A stretch of 27,887 nt of DNA from Beijerinckiaceae bacterium (GTDB lineage: Bacteria; Pseudomonadota; Alphaproteobacteria; Rhizobiales; Beijerinckiaceae): NCBI GenBank assembly GCA_027346205.1, contig DAIESR010000537.1, positions 1 through 27,887 of the forward strand. The letters run 5' to 3'. Numbering within the stretch: the first letter of the stretch is position 1; every line of letters begins with the position of its first letter. Shown one piece after another: positions 7,838 through 17,975 of this stretch. The position numbers were made by a program, and so were the translations under genes. The notes under the pieces were generated by a model. That model worked only from the letters and a program-made list of their open reading frames with translations, did no database searches and was not told where the DNA came from.

Positions 7838-7981
7838 GAGTGATGGGCCGGGGATACGTCGCCTCTTGGCTAGTGACGTGTCGTGTCCCGCGCCGCCTTG
7901 GCGTCTCGATATCCAAAATGATGGCTGAGCGTCCGGGGTTCCTAATTAGGTTTAAGGCAAAACGGCACTAAGGAGATCTGA

Positions 7982-8851
<870 letters not shown>

Positions 8852-8859
8852 TATCTCTC

Positions 8860-8887
8860 GCCGGCTCCTCCTTCGGGAGGGGCCGGC
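8860..8887 (+). other. nifH-nifD intergenic stem-loop
   Basis: GCCGGCTCCTCC (8860-8871) pairs with GGAGGGGCCGGC (8876-8887) around a TTCG tetraloop, a 12-bp stem with one G-U pair. No T-run follows and nifD starts 33 bases later. It is better read as an RNA-processing or 3'-protecting hairpin that favours nifH mRNA than as a full terminator. Confidence 0.7.
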
Positions 8888-8920
8888 GTCCGGCTTGCAT
8901 TTTGACGTCAGGAGATTGGC

Positions 8921-10381
8921 ATGAGCCTGTCAGCACCCGAAACAATTGAAGAGATTAAGCAAAGGAACAAGGAACTCATTGCTGAGGTCCTGGAGCATTA
9001 TCCCGAGAAGAGCCGGAAGAACCGCGCCAAGCACCTCAACCAGTTCCAAGAGGGTGGCAAGGATTGCTCGGTCAAGTCCAACATCAAGTCCGTTCCGGGC
9101 GTGATGACCATCCGTGGCTGCGCCTACGCCGGTTCGAAGGGCGTGGTCTGGGGCCCGATCAAGGACATGATCCACATCAGCCACGGCCCGGTCGGCTGCG
9201 GCCAATATTCGTGGGCTGCCCGCCGCAACTATTACATCGGCACCACGGGCGTCGACACCTTCGTGACCATGCAGTTCACGTCGGACTTCCAGGAAAAGGA
9301 CATTGTCTTCGGCGGCGACAAGAAGCTCGCGAAGATCATGGACGAGATCATGGAAATCTTCCCGCTGAACCACGGCGTGACGGTTCAGTCGGAATGCCCG
9401 ATCGGCCTCATCGGTGACGACATCGAGGCGGTCTCGAAGCAGAAGTCCAAGGAATATGGTGGCAAGACCATCGTTCCGGTCCGCTGCGAAGGCTTCCGTG
9501 GCGTGTCGCAGTCCCTCGGCCATCACATCGCGAATGACTCGATTCGTGATTGGGTGTTCGACAAGATGGAAGGCAAGCCCTGCCCGATCGAGCTCACCAA
9601 CTATGATGTTGCCATCATCGGCGACTACAATATTGGTGGTGACGCTTGGTCTTCCCGTATCCTTCTCGAGGAAATGGGCCTGCGCGTGATTGCGCAGTGG
9701 TCGGGTGACGGCACGATCGCTGAGCTCGAGGCGACCCCGAAGGCGAAGCTGAACGTCCTCCACTGCTACCGCTCGATGAACTACATCTCCCGCCACATGG
9801 AAGAAAAGTACGGTGTTCCGTGGGTGGAATATAACTTCTTTGGCCACTCGAAGATCGCCGAGTCGCTGCGCACGATCGCCAGCCACTTCGACGACAAGAT
9901 CAAGGAAGGCGCCGAGCGCGTTATCGAGAAGTATCGCGCTCTGTCGGATGCCGTCATTGAAAAGTATCGTCCGCGCCTGCACGGCCGCAAGGTCATGTTG
10001 TTCGTCGGCGGTCTGCGTCCGCGCCACGTCATCGGCGCTTACGAAGATCTCGGCATGGAAGTTGTTGGCACTGGCTACGAGTTCGGCCATAACGACGACT
10101 ATCAGCGCACGACGCACTACGTGAAGGACGGCACGCTGATCTATGACGACGTGACCGGCTTCGAGTTCGAGAAGTTCGTCGAAAAGATCCAGCCTGATCT
10201 GGTCGGCTCGGGTATCAAGGAAAAGTACGTTTTCCAGAAGATGGGCGTGCCCTTCCGTCAGATGCATTCCTGGGACTACTCGGGCCCGTATCATGGCTAT
10301 GATTGCTTCGCCATCTTCGCCCGTGACATGGATATGGCCATCAATGCGCCAGTGTGGGGCCTCACCAAGGCTCCTTTCTGA
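8921..10381 (+). CDS. nifD: nitrogenase MoFe protein alpha chain NifD
   Basis: A 486-residue alpha subunit of the alpha2beta2 molybdenum nitrogenase that reduces N2 to ammonia. P-cluster ligands are Cys67 (IRGCAYAG), Cys93 (GPVGCGQYS) and Cys159 ([12 protein letters not shown]). FeMo-cofactor is held by Cys282 ([10 protein letters not shown]) and His449 (QMHSWDYSG). The substrate-site pair Gln197/His201 (SQSLGHH) is present. The set of ligands is that of the Mo enzyme, and no delta-subunit gene of the V or Fe-only enzymes is present. Length is normal. The start has AGGAG seven bases upstream, and the gene is second in nifHDK. Its strongly biased codon choice matches nifH and nifK, consistent with very high expression. 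Confidence 0.99.
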   Translation: MSLSAPETIEEIKQRNKELIAEVLEHYPEKSRKNRAKHLNQFQEGGKDCSVKSNIKSVPGVMTIRGCAYAGSKGVVWGPIKDMIHISHGPVGCGQYSWAARRNYYIGTTGVDTFVTMQFTSDFQEKDIVFGGDKKLAKIMDEIMEIFPLNHGVTVQSECPIGLIGDDIEAVSKQKSKEYGGKTIVPVRCEGFRGVSQSLGHHIANDSIRDWVFDKMEGKPCPIELTNYDVAIIGDYNIGGDAWSSRILLEEMGLRVIAQWSGDGTIAELEATPKAKLNVLHCYRSMNYISRHMEEKYGVPWVEYNFFGHSKIAESLRTIASHFDDKIKEGAERVIEKYRALSDAVIEKYRPRLHGRKVMLFVGGLRPRHVIGAYEDLGMEVVGTGYEFGHNDDYQRTTHYVKDGTLIYDDVTGFEFEKFVEKIQPDLVGSGIKEKYVFQKMGVPFRQMHSWDYSGPYHGYDCFAIFARDMDMAINAPVWGLTKAPF

Positions 10382-10394
10382 TATCCCTCGTTCT

Positions 10395-10420
10395 GGCCCT
10401 TCCCTTGCGAGGGGAGGGCC
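10395..10420 (+). other. nifD-nifK intergenic stem-loop
   Basis: GGCCCTTCCC (10395-10404) pairs with GGGGAGGGCC (10411-10420) around TTGCGA, a 10-bp stem with one G-U pair. No T-run follows. It is the same kind of hairpin as between nifH and nifD, and probably tunes mRNA stability or nifK translation. Confidence 0.65.
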
Positions 10421-10464
10421 TCTTGTCGAGGTGCCACCGAGACACATTCGTAAAGGACCGTCAA

Positions 10465-12027
10465 ATGCCCCAGAACGCCGATAACGTTCTCGACCACTTC
10501 GATCTCTTCCGGCAACCGGAATATCGTGAGATGCTCGCGAACAAGAAGAAGAATTTCGAAAGCCCGGTCGCTGAAGCTGAATTGCAGCGCGTCGTCGAAT
10601 GGACGAAGACCTGGGATTATCGCGAGAAGAATTTCGCTCGTGAGGCACTGACCGTTAATCCTGCGAAGGCCTGCCAGCCGCTGGGCGCCGTTTTTGCGGC
10701 TGTCGGCTTCGAAGGCACGATCCCGTTCGTGCATGGTTCGCAGGGCTGCGTCGCCTATTATCGCTCGCATTTCTCGCGGCACTTCAAGGAACCGTCCTCC
10801 TGCGTCTCGTCGTCAATGACTGAAGATGCGGCGGTGTTCGGTGGACTGAACAATATGATCGACGGCCTCGCCAACACCTACAATCTCTATAAGCCGAAGA
10901 TGATTTCGGTTTCGACCACCTGCATGGCGGAAGTGATCGGCGACGACCTCAACGCCTTCATCAAGAATGCCAAGGAAAAGGGCTCGGTTCCGAAGGAATT
11001 CGATGTTCCTTTCGCGCATACGCCGGCCTTCGTGGGTAGCCACATCACTGGCTATGACAACGTGATGAAAGGCATTTTCGAGCATTTCTGGGGTGGCAAG
11101 GCTGGCACGGCTCCAAAGCTCGATCGGGTCGAGAATGACCAGATCAACTTCATCACTGGCTTCGACCCTTATACGGTCGGTAATGTCCGTGAATTGAAGC
11201 GGATGTTCGACCTGATCGGCTTCAACTACAAGATCGTCTGCGACAATAGCGATGTGTGGGATACGCCGACGGACGGTACGTTCCGCATGTTCGACGGCGG
11301 CACGACGATCGAAGAGACTGAAAAGGCCGTGCATGCCAAGGCGACGGTTTCGATGCAAGAATATTGCACGGAAAAGACGCTGAAATATATCCATGAGGAA
11401 TGGAAGCACGAGATCGTGCCCTTCAACCATCCGATCGGCGTCAAGGGCACCGACGAGTTTCTGTTGAAGATTTCGGAGCTGACCGGTCGGCCGATTCCAG
11501 ATCAGCTGAAACTCGAGCGTGGTCGTCTCGTCGATGCGATCTGCGATTCGAATACGCATATCCATGTCAAGAAATTCGCCATCTATGCTGATCCGGATAT
11601 GTGCATCGGCCTCGTGTCCTTCCTCTTGGAATGCGGCGCAGAACCGACCCACGTTCTTGCGACCAACGGCAGCAAGTCTTGGGCTGAAAAGGTCGAGAAG
11701 ATGCTGGCGGACAGCCCCTTCGGGCAGAACTGCCATGTCTATCCCGGCCGCGATCTGTGGCACATGCGTTCGCTGCTCTTTACGGAGCCGGTGGATTTCC
11801 TCATCGGAAACACCTACGGCAAGTATCTCGAGCGCGACACTGGCACGCCGCTGATCCGTATCGGCTTCCCGATCTTCGATCGCCATCACCATCATCGTTA
11901 TCCGGTGTGGGGCTATCAGGGCGGTCTCAATGTTCTCGTTTGGATCCTCGATCGCGTCTTCGAGGAAATCGACAAGAACACGATCGTGCCGGCTTATTCG
12001 GACTTCAGCTATGACATCATTCGCTAA
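10465..12027 (+). CDS. nifK: nitrogenase MoFe protein beta chain NifK
   Basis: A 520-residue beta subunit partnering NifD. P-cluster ligands are Cys70 (AKACQPLGA), Cys95 (GSQGCVAYY) and Cys153 ([12 protein letters not shown]). The N-terminal extension and the C-terminal segment [11 protein letters not shown]...FSYDIIR are as in other Mo-nitrogenases. ATG 10465 is preceded by AAGGA and gives the normal N-terminus [15 protein letters not shown]; the frame is open 37 codons further upstream, but that part covers the intergenic hairpin and has no nif homology. It is the last gene of nifHDK and is followed by a terminator-like hairpin. Confidence 0.99.
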   Translation: MPQNADNVLDHFDLFRQPEYREMLANKKKNFESPVAEAELQRVVEWTKTWDYREKNFAREALTVNPAKACQPLGAVFAAVGFEGTIPFVHGSQGCVAYYRSHFSRHFKEPSSCVSSSMTEDAAVFGGLNNMIDGLANTYNLYKPKMISVSTTCMAEVIGDDLNAFIKNAKEKGSVPKEFDVPFAHTPAFVGSHITGYDNVMKGIFEHFWGGKAGTAPKLDRVENDQINFITGFDPYTVGNVRELKRMFDLIGFNYKIVCDNSDVWDTPTDGTFRMFDGGTTIEETEKAVHAKATVSMQEYCTEKTLKYIHEEWKHEIVPFNHPIGVKGTDEFLLKISELTGRPIPDQLKLERGRLVDAICDSNTHIHVKKFAIYADPDMCIGLVSFLLECGAEPTHVLATNGSKSWAEKVEKMLADSPFGQNCHVYPGRDLWHMRSLLFTEPVDFLIGNTYGKYLERDTGTPLIRIGFPIFDRHHHHRYPVWGYQGGLNVLVWILDRVFEEIDKNTIVPAYSDFSYDIIR

Positions 12028-12060
12028 TCTAGCGATCATGGCCTCATAAGATAACAAGAG

Positions 12061-12105
12061 CGGCGGACATCGGACTTCATGGAGTTCAATGTTCGCCGTT
12101 TTCTT
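12061..12105 (+). terminator. probable terminator after nifK
   Basis: A 16-position stem, 12061-12076 against 12083-12098, has a six-base loop, two G-U pairs and one mismatch. It is followed immediately by TTTTCTT. It lies 34 bases past the nifK stop, the expected place for a factor-independent terminator, possibly leaky toward nifE. Confidence 0.65.
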
Positions 12106-12239
12106 AAAAAGTGCAGGTAGCGCGGCATGCGCCCTGCTTAGGAAGCGATAGAAGGCGACGATCTGCCGGTCGCTCCGGTGGGTTGCCGAACAAGGATGAC
12201 GGCCGGGTGGCCTTGCAGCACCACGGCGAGGAGGTTCGG

Positions 12240-14135
12240 ATGAGCTCTGTTTCAGCAACTGTTCAAGACGTTTTCAACGAACCGGCGTGCCCGAAGAACG
12301 CCGCGAAATCGGAAAAAGAACGTAAGAAGGGCTGTACGAAACAGTTGCAACCTGGCGGCGCGGCTGGCGGATGTGCTTTCGACGGCGCCAAGATTGCGCT
12401 GCAGCCGATCACCGACGTCGCGCATTTGGTGCATGGGCCGATTGCTTGCGAAGGTAACAGCTGGGACAATCGCGGCGCTTATTCTTCCGGCTCAACGCTC
12501 TACCGCACCGGCTTCACCACGGATATCAACGAAACCGACGTGGTGTTTGGCGGCGAAAAGCGGCTCTATAAGAGCATCAAGGAAATCTTCGACAAATATA
12601 ACCCACCGGCGATCTTCGTTTATCAGACCTGTGTTCCGGCGATGATTGGTGACGACATTGATGCGGTCTGCAAGGCGGCGTCGAAGAAGTTTGGTAAGCC
12701 GGTTGTGCCAGTGAATTCGCCTGGCTTCGTTGGTCCTAAGAATTTGGGCAACAAGCTTGCGGGCGAGGCGCTGCTTGCGCATGTCATTGGCACGGTCGAG
12801 CCCGAATATTCCACGCCCTATGACGTCAATATCATTGGCGAATATAATCTCGCCGGCGAGATGTGGCAGGTTGAGCCGCTCCTGAAGGAGATCGGCTTCC
12901 GGATCTTGTCGTGCATTTCGGGCGACGCGAAATACGTCGATGTCGCGAGCGCGCATCGCGCACGGGCGACCATGATGGTCTGCTCGAAGGCGATGATCAA
13001 CATCACCCGCAAGCTCGAAGAAAAATTCGGAATTCCCTATTTCGAAGGTTCATTCTACGGCATTGGCGATATGAGCGACTCGATCCGTCAGTTGGCTCAG
13101 CTGTGTATTGATCGCGGCGCGCCGCAGGAGTTCATGGACCGCGCCGAAGCCGTCATCGCGCGTGAAGAAAAGCTCGCCTGGGACGAGATCATGAGCTACT
13201 TGCCCCGCCTCAAGGGCAAGAAAGTTCTGCTGATCACCGGTGGTGTGAAGTCTTGGTCGGTGGTTGCGGCGTTGCAAGAAGTCGGCATGGAAATCGTCGG
13301 CACCAGCGTCAAGAAATCGACGAAGGAAGATAAAGAGCGCATCAAGGAATTGATGGGCGAAGACGCCCATGCTTTCGACGACATGTCGCCGCGCGAAATG
13401 TACAAGATGCTGAAAGAAGCGCGTGCCGACATCATGCTCTCGGGCGGACGTTCGCAGTTTATCGCGTTGAAGGCCAATATGCCTTGGTTGGACATCAACC
13501 AAGAACGCCATCATGCCTATTCGGGATATAAGGGCATGGTTGATCTCGTCCGTGAGATCGACAAAGCACTTTATAATCCGATTTGGGAGCAGGTTCGTAC
13601 ACCCGCGCCGTGGGCGAAGGCTAGCGATAGCTGGCAGGCCAAGGCGGACGCGGAAGCTGCGCGCGAAGCTGCCGAGCTTGCCGCCGATCCTGCCAAGGCG
13701 GAAGCCAAGCGCCGGTCCAAGAAGATCTGCAAATGCAAGACAGTCGATCTCGGCACGATTGAGGATGCGATCCTGGCAGGTGCTTTGACCCAGGCGCAAG
13801 TGATTGAAACAACCCATGCGGGTAGCGGCTGCACCGGCTGCCGCGGCACGATCGACGGCATTCTCGAAGATATGGCTGCCCGGGGCGGTGAGGTGATCGA
13901 ACTCGATCCGCTCCAGGCCGAAGAGAAACGCCGTGCCAAAAAGATTTGCAATTGCAAGGAAGTCTCGCTCGGCACCATTGAAGATACCATTCGGGCCAAG
14001 GGTCTGATGACGGTCGTGGAAGTGACGGCGGAAACCGAGGCGGGCGGTGGCTGCGAAAGCTGCTGCGAGACTATTGACGAAATTCTCGCCGATGTTCACG
14101 CCAAGGATCCAGTTCCCGCCATGGCAGCCGAGTGA
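12240..14135 (+). CDS. nifE: NifE scaffold with two C-terminal BFD-like domains
   Basis: A 631-residue protein against roughly 450-550 in most relatives. Residues 1 to about 460 are NifE, which with NifN forms the alpha2beta2 scaffold on which the NifB product matures into FeMo-cofactor. Conserved cysteines include GGCAFDG (Cys45), GPIACEGNSW (Cys70), YQTCVPAMIGDD (Cys131) and VCSKAM (Cys248). After an Ala/Glu-rich linker (about 463-490) come two similar domains of the BFD / NifU-central type that normally hold [2Fe-2S]. The first has Cys497-x-Cys499 and Cys531-x2-Cys534; the second has Cys570-x-Cys572 and Cys605-x2-Cys608. Shared strings (KKIC-CK, LGTIED) point to an internal duplication. 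ATG 12240 follows GAGGAGG. It starts the nifEN-nifX run, with no obvious sigma-54 promoter in the 212-base gap. Confidence 0.95.
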   Translation: MSSVSATVQDVFNEPACPKNAAKSEKERKKGCTKQLQPGGAAGGCAFDGAKIALQPITDVAHLVHGPIACEGNSWDNRGAYSSGSTLYRTGFTTDINETDVVFGGEKRLYKSIKEIFDKYNPPAIFVYQTCVPAMIGDDIDAVCKAASKKFGKPVVPVNSPGFVGPKNLGNKLAGEALLAHVIGTVEPEYSTPYDVNIIGEYNLAGEMWQVEPLLKEIGFRILSCISGDAKYVDVASAHRARATMMVCSKAMINITRKLEEKFGIPYFEGSFYGIGDMSDSIRQLAQLCIDRGAPQEFMDRAEAVIAREEKLAWDEIMSYLPRLKGKKVLLITGGVKSWSVVAALQEVGMEIVGTSVKKSTKEDKERIKELMGEDAHAFDDMSPREMYKMLKEARADIMLSGGRSQFIALKANMPWLDINQERHHAYSGYKGMVDLVREIDKALYNPIWEQVRTPAPWAKASDSWQAKADAEAAREAAELAADPAKAEAKRRSKKICKCKTVDLGTIEDAILAGALTQAQVIETTHAGSGCTGCRGTIDGILEDMAARGGEVIELDPLQAEEKRRAKKICNCKEVSLGTIEDTIRAKGLMTVVEVTAETEAGGGCESCCETIDEILADVHAKDPVPAMAAE

Positions 14136-14142
14136 GGATACG

Positions 14143-15522
14143 ATGGCCATCGTCAGCGTCACCAAGAAGGCATGTACGGTAAATCCCTTGAAGATGAGCC
14201 AGCCGGTCGGCGGTGCGCTCGCCTTCATGGGGATCAAAGACAGCATGCCGTTGTTCCATGGCTCGCAGGGCTGCACGTCCTTTGGACTCGTGCTGTTCGT
14301 TCGTCACTTCAAGGAAGCCATTCCTTTGCAGACGACCGCAATGAGCGAGGTGGCAACGGTCCTCGGCGGTTACGAGAATGTCGAGCAGGCGATCGTCAAT
14401 ATTACGAATAAGCAGAAAGCTCGGTTGATCGGTATATGCTCGACCGGGGTCACCGAAACGAAGGGCGACGACGTCGACGCTTATATCAAACTGGTCCGAA
14501 CTCAGCACCCGGAGCTTGCCGATATTGCCCTCGTCTATGTCTCGACACCGGACTTCAAGGATGCGCTGCAGGACGGCTGGGATAAGACGGTTGCAAAGGA
14601 CATCGAGACCTTGGTGAAAAAGCCACCGGAGGATGTCGCGCGGAATCCGAAAAAGATCGTAGTTCTGCCGGGCAGTCATATGACTCCGGGTGATCTCGAT
14701 GAATTGCGCGATATCATTGAAGCCTTTGGCATGGAGCCTTTCTTCCTGCCCGATCTCGCTGCTTCGCTCGACGGGCATATTCCAGATGATTTCACGCCGA
14801 CGACCCTGGGCGGCATTTCTCTCGAAGAGATCGCTGACCTCGGCGATGCTTCCTATGCTATCGCGATCGGCGAACATATGCGGCGCGCGGCTGAAACGCT
14901 GCAAAAGAAAACCGGCATACCTTATCGCTTGTTCGATCGGCTGATCGGGCTTTTGCCCAATGATGCCTTCATCGCGCATCTGTCCGAAATCAGCGGCAAG
15001 GAAGTGCCGGTGAAATTCAAGCGGCAGAGAAGCCAGTTCGTCGACGCGATGCTGGATGGTCACTTCCATATCGGCGGCAAGAAAATCGCGATTGGCCTTG
15101 AGCCAGATTTTCTGTTCGACTTGGCGAGTTTCCTCGTCGACATGGGCTGTCATATCCAGGCCGCGGTATCGACGAATAATGTGCCGATTCTCGAGCGGGT
15201 CCCAGTTGAATCTGTTCTCGTCGGCGATCTCGAAGACTTAGAAAATATGGCGCCGGGATGTGATCTGATCATTACCCATGCGCATGGACGGCAAGCGTCG
15301 GAGCGGCTCCATATTCCGCTCTTCCGGATCGGGTTGCCAATCTTCGATCGGTTGGGCGCTGCGCACATCACGTCGGTTGGTTATCGGGGAGGGCGAGATC
15401 TGATTTTCGACCTCGCCAATATGTTTATCGCTAACGCCCATGTGGTCAAGCCGGACACTTGGTATCCGCATGTCGCGGCGCCGGGCGAAGCGGAACATGC
15501 GACGGCTGCGGCAAGCCACTGA
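14143..15522 (+). CDS. nifN: FeMo-cofactor scaffold subunit NifN
   Basis: A 459-residue beta-type partner of NifE in the FeMo-cofactor maturation scaffold; it is a paralogue of NifK. Visible family segments are KACTVNPLKMSQPVGGALAF near the N-terminus, HGSQGCTSFG (cluster-ligand region, Cys44), STGVTETKGDD, and LGLPIFDR-like FRIGLPIFDRLGAAH toward the C-terminus. ATG 14143 is preceded by GAGGA and lies 7 bases after the nifE stop, so the two are translationally coupled as expected for a stoichiometric complex. An in-frame ATG at 14047 lies within nifE and is not used. Confidence 0.98.
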   Translation: MAIVSVTKKACTVNPLKMSQPVGGALAFMGIKDSMPLFHGSQGCTSFGLVLFVRHFKEAIPLQTTAMSEVATVLGGYENVEQAIVNITNKQKARLIGICSTGVTETKGDDVDAYIKLVRTQHPELADIALVYVSTPDFKDALQDGWDKTVAKDIETLVKKPPEDVARNPKKIVVLPGSHMTPGDLDELRDIIEAFGMEPFFLPDLAASLDGHIPDDFTPTTLGGISLEEIADLGDASYAIAIGEHMRRAAETLQKKTGIPYRLFDRLIGLLPNDAFIAHLSEISGKEVPVKFKRQRSQFVDAMLDGHFHIGGKKIAIGLEPDFLFDLASFLVDMGCHIQAAVSTNNVPILERVPVESVLVGDLEDLENMAPGCDLIITHAHGRQASERLHIPLFRIGLPIFDRLGAAHITSVGYRGGRDLIFDLANMFIANAHVVKPDTWYPHVAAPGEAEHATAAASH

Positions 15523-15561
15523 ATATTAAAGGCCAGGCAATAGCAGAAAAAAGGAGGCCGT

Positions 15562-15963
15562 ATGAAAGTCGCTTTCGCTACCCAGGACCTGGAGAGGGTC
15601 GATGCACATTTTGGCTGGGCGAAGAATATCGCAATTTATGATGTCTCTCCGGCAGGGAATCAATTCCTCGAAGCGATCGAGTTCAATGGCGATTTGCAAG
15701 AGGATGGGAACGAAGACAAACTCGAGCCCAAGATCAACGCGATTAAGGATTGCGCCATTCTCTATGTGGCCGCGATCGGCGGTTCGGGTGCCGCGCGTGT
15801 TGTGGCCAATAACATCTTTCCGATGAAGGTCAAGGAGCCGGAGTCCATCTCCGATCTTCTAGATAAGCTGCAAGACGTGTTGAAAGCGCCGGCGCCGCCG
15901 CCATGGCTTAGGAAAGCCATGGCAAAAGGCCAAGATAAAGAACTCGAATTTGATGAAGATTGA
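15562..15963 (+). CDS. nifX: FeMo-cofactor carrier protein NifX
   Basis: A 133-residue NifX that begins [21 protein letters not shown], the typical start of the NifX/NafY/VnfY dinitrogenase-iron-molybdenum fold, and includes the core [19 protein letters not shown]. NifX binds NifB cofactor and later precursors and passes them to NifEN. The start has AGGAGG upstream. It lies 39 bases after nifN in the same transcript, and its C-terminus is acidic (KELEFDED). Confidence 0.95.
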   Translation: MKVAFATQDLERVDAHFGWAKNIAIYDVSPAGNQFLEAIEFNGDLQEDGNEDKLEPKINAIKDCAILYVAAIGGSGAARVVANNIFPMKVKEPESISDLLDKLQDVLKAPAPPPWLRKAMAKGQDKELEFDED

Positions 15964-15971
15964 GGTGTGAG

Positions 15972-16442
15972 ATGGCTGAGGTCGCAGAAGTTGAAACGAA
16001 ACCGGCGGCAGCCGATTCGGTTTTCGTCAAGGAACTCATCAAGCAATGGCGCGCGCAGGATATGCATGGCGCTTGGGAAGGTAAGACGGATTTCGATTTG
16101 ATCGAGCCTTATATCGTCGACAAAAAAAAGCGGAAGGAAATTCCGCTGGTCGGCGATCCAGATCCGGAGACGATTTGGCGTCTGGAGCTGTTTTATAATG
16201 CTGTGGGTTTGTCGATCGAACGCGCGACGGGCTGCATGGTGACGCCGATGATGAAAATGTCGCATGAGGGCTTCGGCCGGCTTGTGTTGATGGCCGGACG
16301 TCTCATCGTCGTCAACAAAATGCTGCGTGACGTGCATCGTTATGGCTATGACAGCCTCGAAAAACTCGCGGAAGAAGGCGAAAAGGCGGTCAATGCAGGC
16401 GTCGAAATGATCAACAAATATCCCGACGTCGCGCGCTATTGA
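15972..16442 (+). CDS. NifX-associated protein (DUF269)
   Basis: A 156-residue protein of the NifX-associated DUF269 family, recognised from [38 protein letters not shown] and the Met-rich [18 protein letters not shown]. Members are found almost only next to nifX; their biochemical role is unsettled and probably concerns metallocluster assembly or storage. ATG 15972 is preferred over the in-frame TTG at 15960 because GAGG lies six bases before it. It is 8 bases downstream of the nifX stop. Confidence 0.9.
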   Translation: MAEVAEVETKPAAADSVFVKELIKQWRAQDMHGAWEGKTDFDLIEPYIVDKKKRKEIPLVGDPDPETIWRLELFYNAVGLSIERATGCMVTPMMKMSHEGFGRLVLMAGRLIVVNKMLRDVHRYGYDSLEKLAEEGEKAVNAGVEMINKYPDVARY

Positions 16443-16455
16443 GAGAGTGTGATCA

Positions 16456-16656
16456 ATGAGCGACGTGGATGAATTGAAAACTGAAATAAAAAAACTGTCT
16501 GCCAAAGCTATGCAAGCCAAAATGGATTTGCACGATTTGTCGGAGGAGCTGCCGATCAATTGGCAGCAGATTTTGAGTGTCGCGCAACGTGCGCATGAAG
16601 CTTTCGAGACGCTCGAAAGCAAAAGAGCTCAATTAAATGCTTTGTCGGCCGCCTAG
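16456..16656 (+). CDS. small NifX-associated helical protein (DUF683/CCE_0567 type)
   Basis: A 66-residue, almost wholly helical protein (MSDVDELKTEIKKLSAKAMQ... with LPINWQQI in the middle), matching the short CCE_0567/DUF683 family found between the DUF269 gene and the nif ferredoxin in many diazotrophs. Such proteins form helical hairpins; their function is not established. GAGAG precedes the ATG. Confidence 0.85.
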   Translation: MSDVDELKTEIKKLSAKAMQAKMDLHDLSEELPINWQQILSVAQRAHEAFETLESKRAQLNALSAA

Positions 16657-16686
16657 GCGGCCGGCTGCCGAAAAGGAACCGAATCG

Positions 16687-16995
16687 ATGGAAAAGAACAC
16701 GCGCGATGGGCGCATGTGGGTGCCGGAATTTTTGACGGCGATTGATCCCGACACCTGCATTGGCTGCGGCCGTTGCTATAAGGTTTGCGGCCGCGAAGTT
16801 ATGACCTTGAAAGGCCTCAATGAGGAGGGCGAAATCGTTTCGCTCGATTCGGAGGACGACGACGATTTCGAGAAGAAGGTCATGGCGATGAATGACATCG
16901 GAGCCTGTATCGGCTGTGGCGCTTGCGCGCGTGTGTGCCCGACAGATTGCCAGACCCATACGCCGGCGAACGAACTCGAGTCGCTCGAGGCGTAA
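16687..16995 (+). CDS. fdxB: nif-specific ferredoxin III (2x[4Fe-4S])
   Basis: A 102-residue ferredoxin with two cluster motifs, Cys24-x2-Cys27-x2-Cys30-x3-Cys34 and Cys74-x2-Cys77-x2-Cys80-x3-Cys84, separated by an acidic loop (DSEDDDD near 54-60). This spacing and the opening RDGRMWVPEFL fit the nif-specific ferredoxin III family encoded near nifX. It probably supplies electrons to cofactor assembly or to NifH. AAAAGGA lies upstream of the ATG, and nifQ begins 3 bases after the stop. Confidence 0.93.
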   Translation: MEKNTRDGRMWVPEFLTAIDPDTCIGCGRCYKVCGREVMTLKGLNEEGEIVSLDSEDDDDFEKKVMAMNDIGACIGCGACARVCPTDCQTHTPANELESLEA

Positions 16996-16998
16996 GTG

Positions 16999-17640
16999 AT
17001 GGCCTGCGAGACGGCAGACCCGGTCGTCGAGATGAAATCAACAGCATCGTCAGTGTGCGACGATGCTGTTGCTCTTGATGATGCTTTCGATCGCGGGTTG
17101 CTGTCGCATTTGGTGCGGCATGCAGCACGCGAAGCGGAGGCCTCGGACAATGCGATCGAGTTCGTACTCGGCGTGACGCAGGAGCAGCTCGAGGTCATTG
17201 CATCCTTTGCAGAGCTAACGGCGGCGGATTTGGCGTTGAGTGGGGGAGCGCCGGCGCCAGATGATGAACAGCTGATGTTGCGCGAACTCTTGATGCAGCA
17301 TCGCAGCCAGCCCGGCGACATTGGTGAATGGCTCGCATGCATAATTGCGCGGCGGTCGATGGAACCCAATCATCTTTGGGAGGATCTGGGCCTCCCGGAA
17401 CGCCCGGATCTCACCCGGTTGCTCATGCGCCATTTTCGATCGCTTGCCGCAAATAATACGCGCAATATGCGCTGGAAGCGGTACCTCTATCGAGCGATCT
17501 GCGAGTCGGAGGGCTTTTCGATGTGCCCGTCGCCGACCTGCGACGCCTGTTCCGAATTCCATATTTGCTACAGTGATGAGTCAGGACCGTCGGCGCTTGC
17601 TCGGAACGGTCGTGATGGCAAACCGCTTGTATCGGAGTGA
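16999..17640 (+). CDS. nifQ: molybdenum-supply protein NifQ
   Basis: A 213-residue NifQ. The diagnostic C-terminal motif C-x4-C-x2-C-x5-C is complete (Cys176, Cys181, Cys184, Cys190; CPSPTCDACSEFHIC). In NifQ it binds a Mo-Fe-S cluster that donates molybdenum to NifEN/NifH. The upstream helix-rich part (RWKRYLYRAICESEGFSMC) is also typical. GTG 16996 is directly upstream in frame, but ATG 16999 fits the GAGG at 16986-16989 better. It ends the nifE-to-nifQ run; a 387-base non-coding region with a new promoter follows. Confidence 0.95.
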   Translation: MACETADPVVEMKSTASSVCDDAVALDDAFDRGLLSHLVRHAAREAEASDNAIEFVLGVTQEQLEVIASFAELTAADLALSGGAPAPDDEQLMLRELLMQHRSQPGDIGEWLACIIARRSMEPNHLWEDLGLPERPDLTRLLMRHFRSLAANNTRNMRWKRYLYRAICESEGFSMCPSPTCDACSEFHICYSDESGPSALARNGRDGKPLVSE

Positions 17641-17914
17641 GGGAAGGGCCAAACTCCCGACGTGGGTCCGCAGAATGTGGCTGCGGTTTTCGAGGGCGGG
17701 CCTGTCAATGTCTGTTTGTAGCAATCGGCAGTGGGGCCGAAACAGTATTGCTCCTGGGGGCACGTTGGTGGCGACTGCGTGTTCCGCGGGCTCTATCTAT
17801 TTGAAATCGGCTCTAGTCTCTCTGCGTCCGGAATTTGGGCAGCGAGACTATCAATAATCGCTTACAACTGGCCGTCGGTGGCGATTTTAGTGATCCTGAC
17901 ATGGGTGTTCGGCT
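17641..17914. other. non-coding stretch after nifQ
   Basis: No credible gene is seen. The stretch contains a remnant of the intergenic repeat (17793-17816) and leads into the NifA site and sigma-54 promoter upstream of iscA. No clear terminator for nifQ was found. Confidence 0.5.
17793..17816. repeat. fragment of the two-hairpin intergenic repeat
   Basis: CTATCTATTTGAAATCGG followed by CTCTAG matches the central spacer (CTATTTGAAAT) and the CTCTAG end of the complete copies at 25546-25678 and 27703-27832. Both hairpins are missing, so this looks like a deleted remnant. Confidence 0.5.
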
Positions 17915-17930
17915 TGTCGGGATCGCGACA
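17915..17930. promoter_or_regulatory. NifA upstream activator site
   Basis: TGT-N10-ACA (N10 = CGGGATCGCG). Its centre lies about 80 bases upstream of the predicted start from the sigma-54 promoter at 17976. Confidence 0.72.
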
Positions 17931-17975
17931 TGTGCGAGCGACGAAAACCACTGAATATCAAAGGAATCTACCCTA

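Noticed and set aside
8930..10648. 572-codon open frame on the minus strand opposite nifD
   Set aside because: It is antisense to an unmistakable nifD with strong codon bias, which suppresses stops on the opposite strand. The translation shows no domain and there is no ribosome site.
12111..12239. 43-codon N-terminal extension of NifE
   Set aside because: No NifE homology and no ribosome site; ATG 12240 follows GAGGAGG.
10813..12258. 481-codon minus-strand frame opposite nifK
   Set aside because: Shadow of nifK with the same codon-bias effect; no recognisable domain.
13050..14276. 408-codon minus-strand frame opposite nifE
   Set aside because: Shadow of nifE including its repeated C-terminal modules; composition is unlike a real protein.
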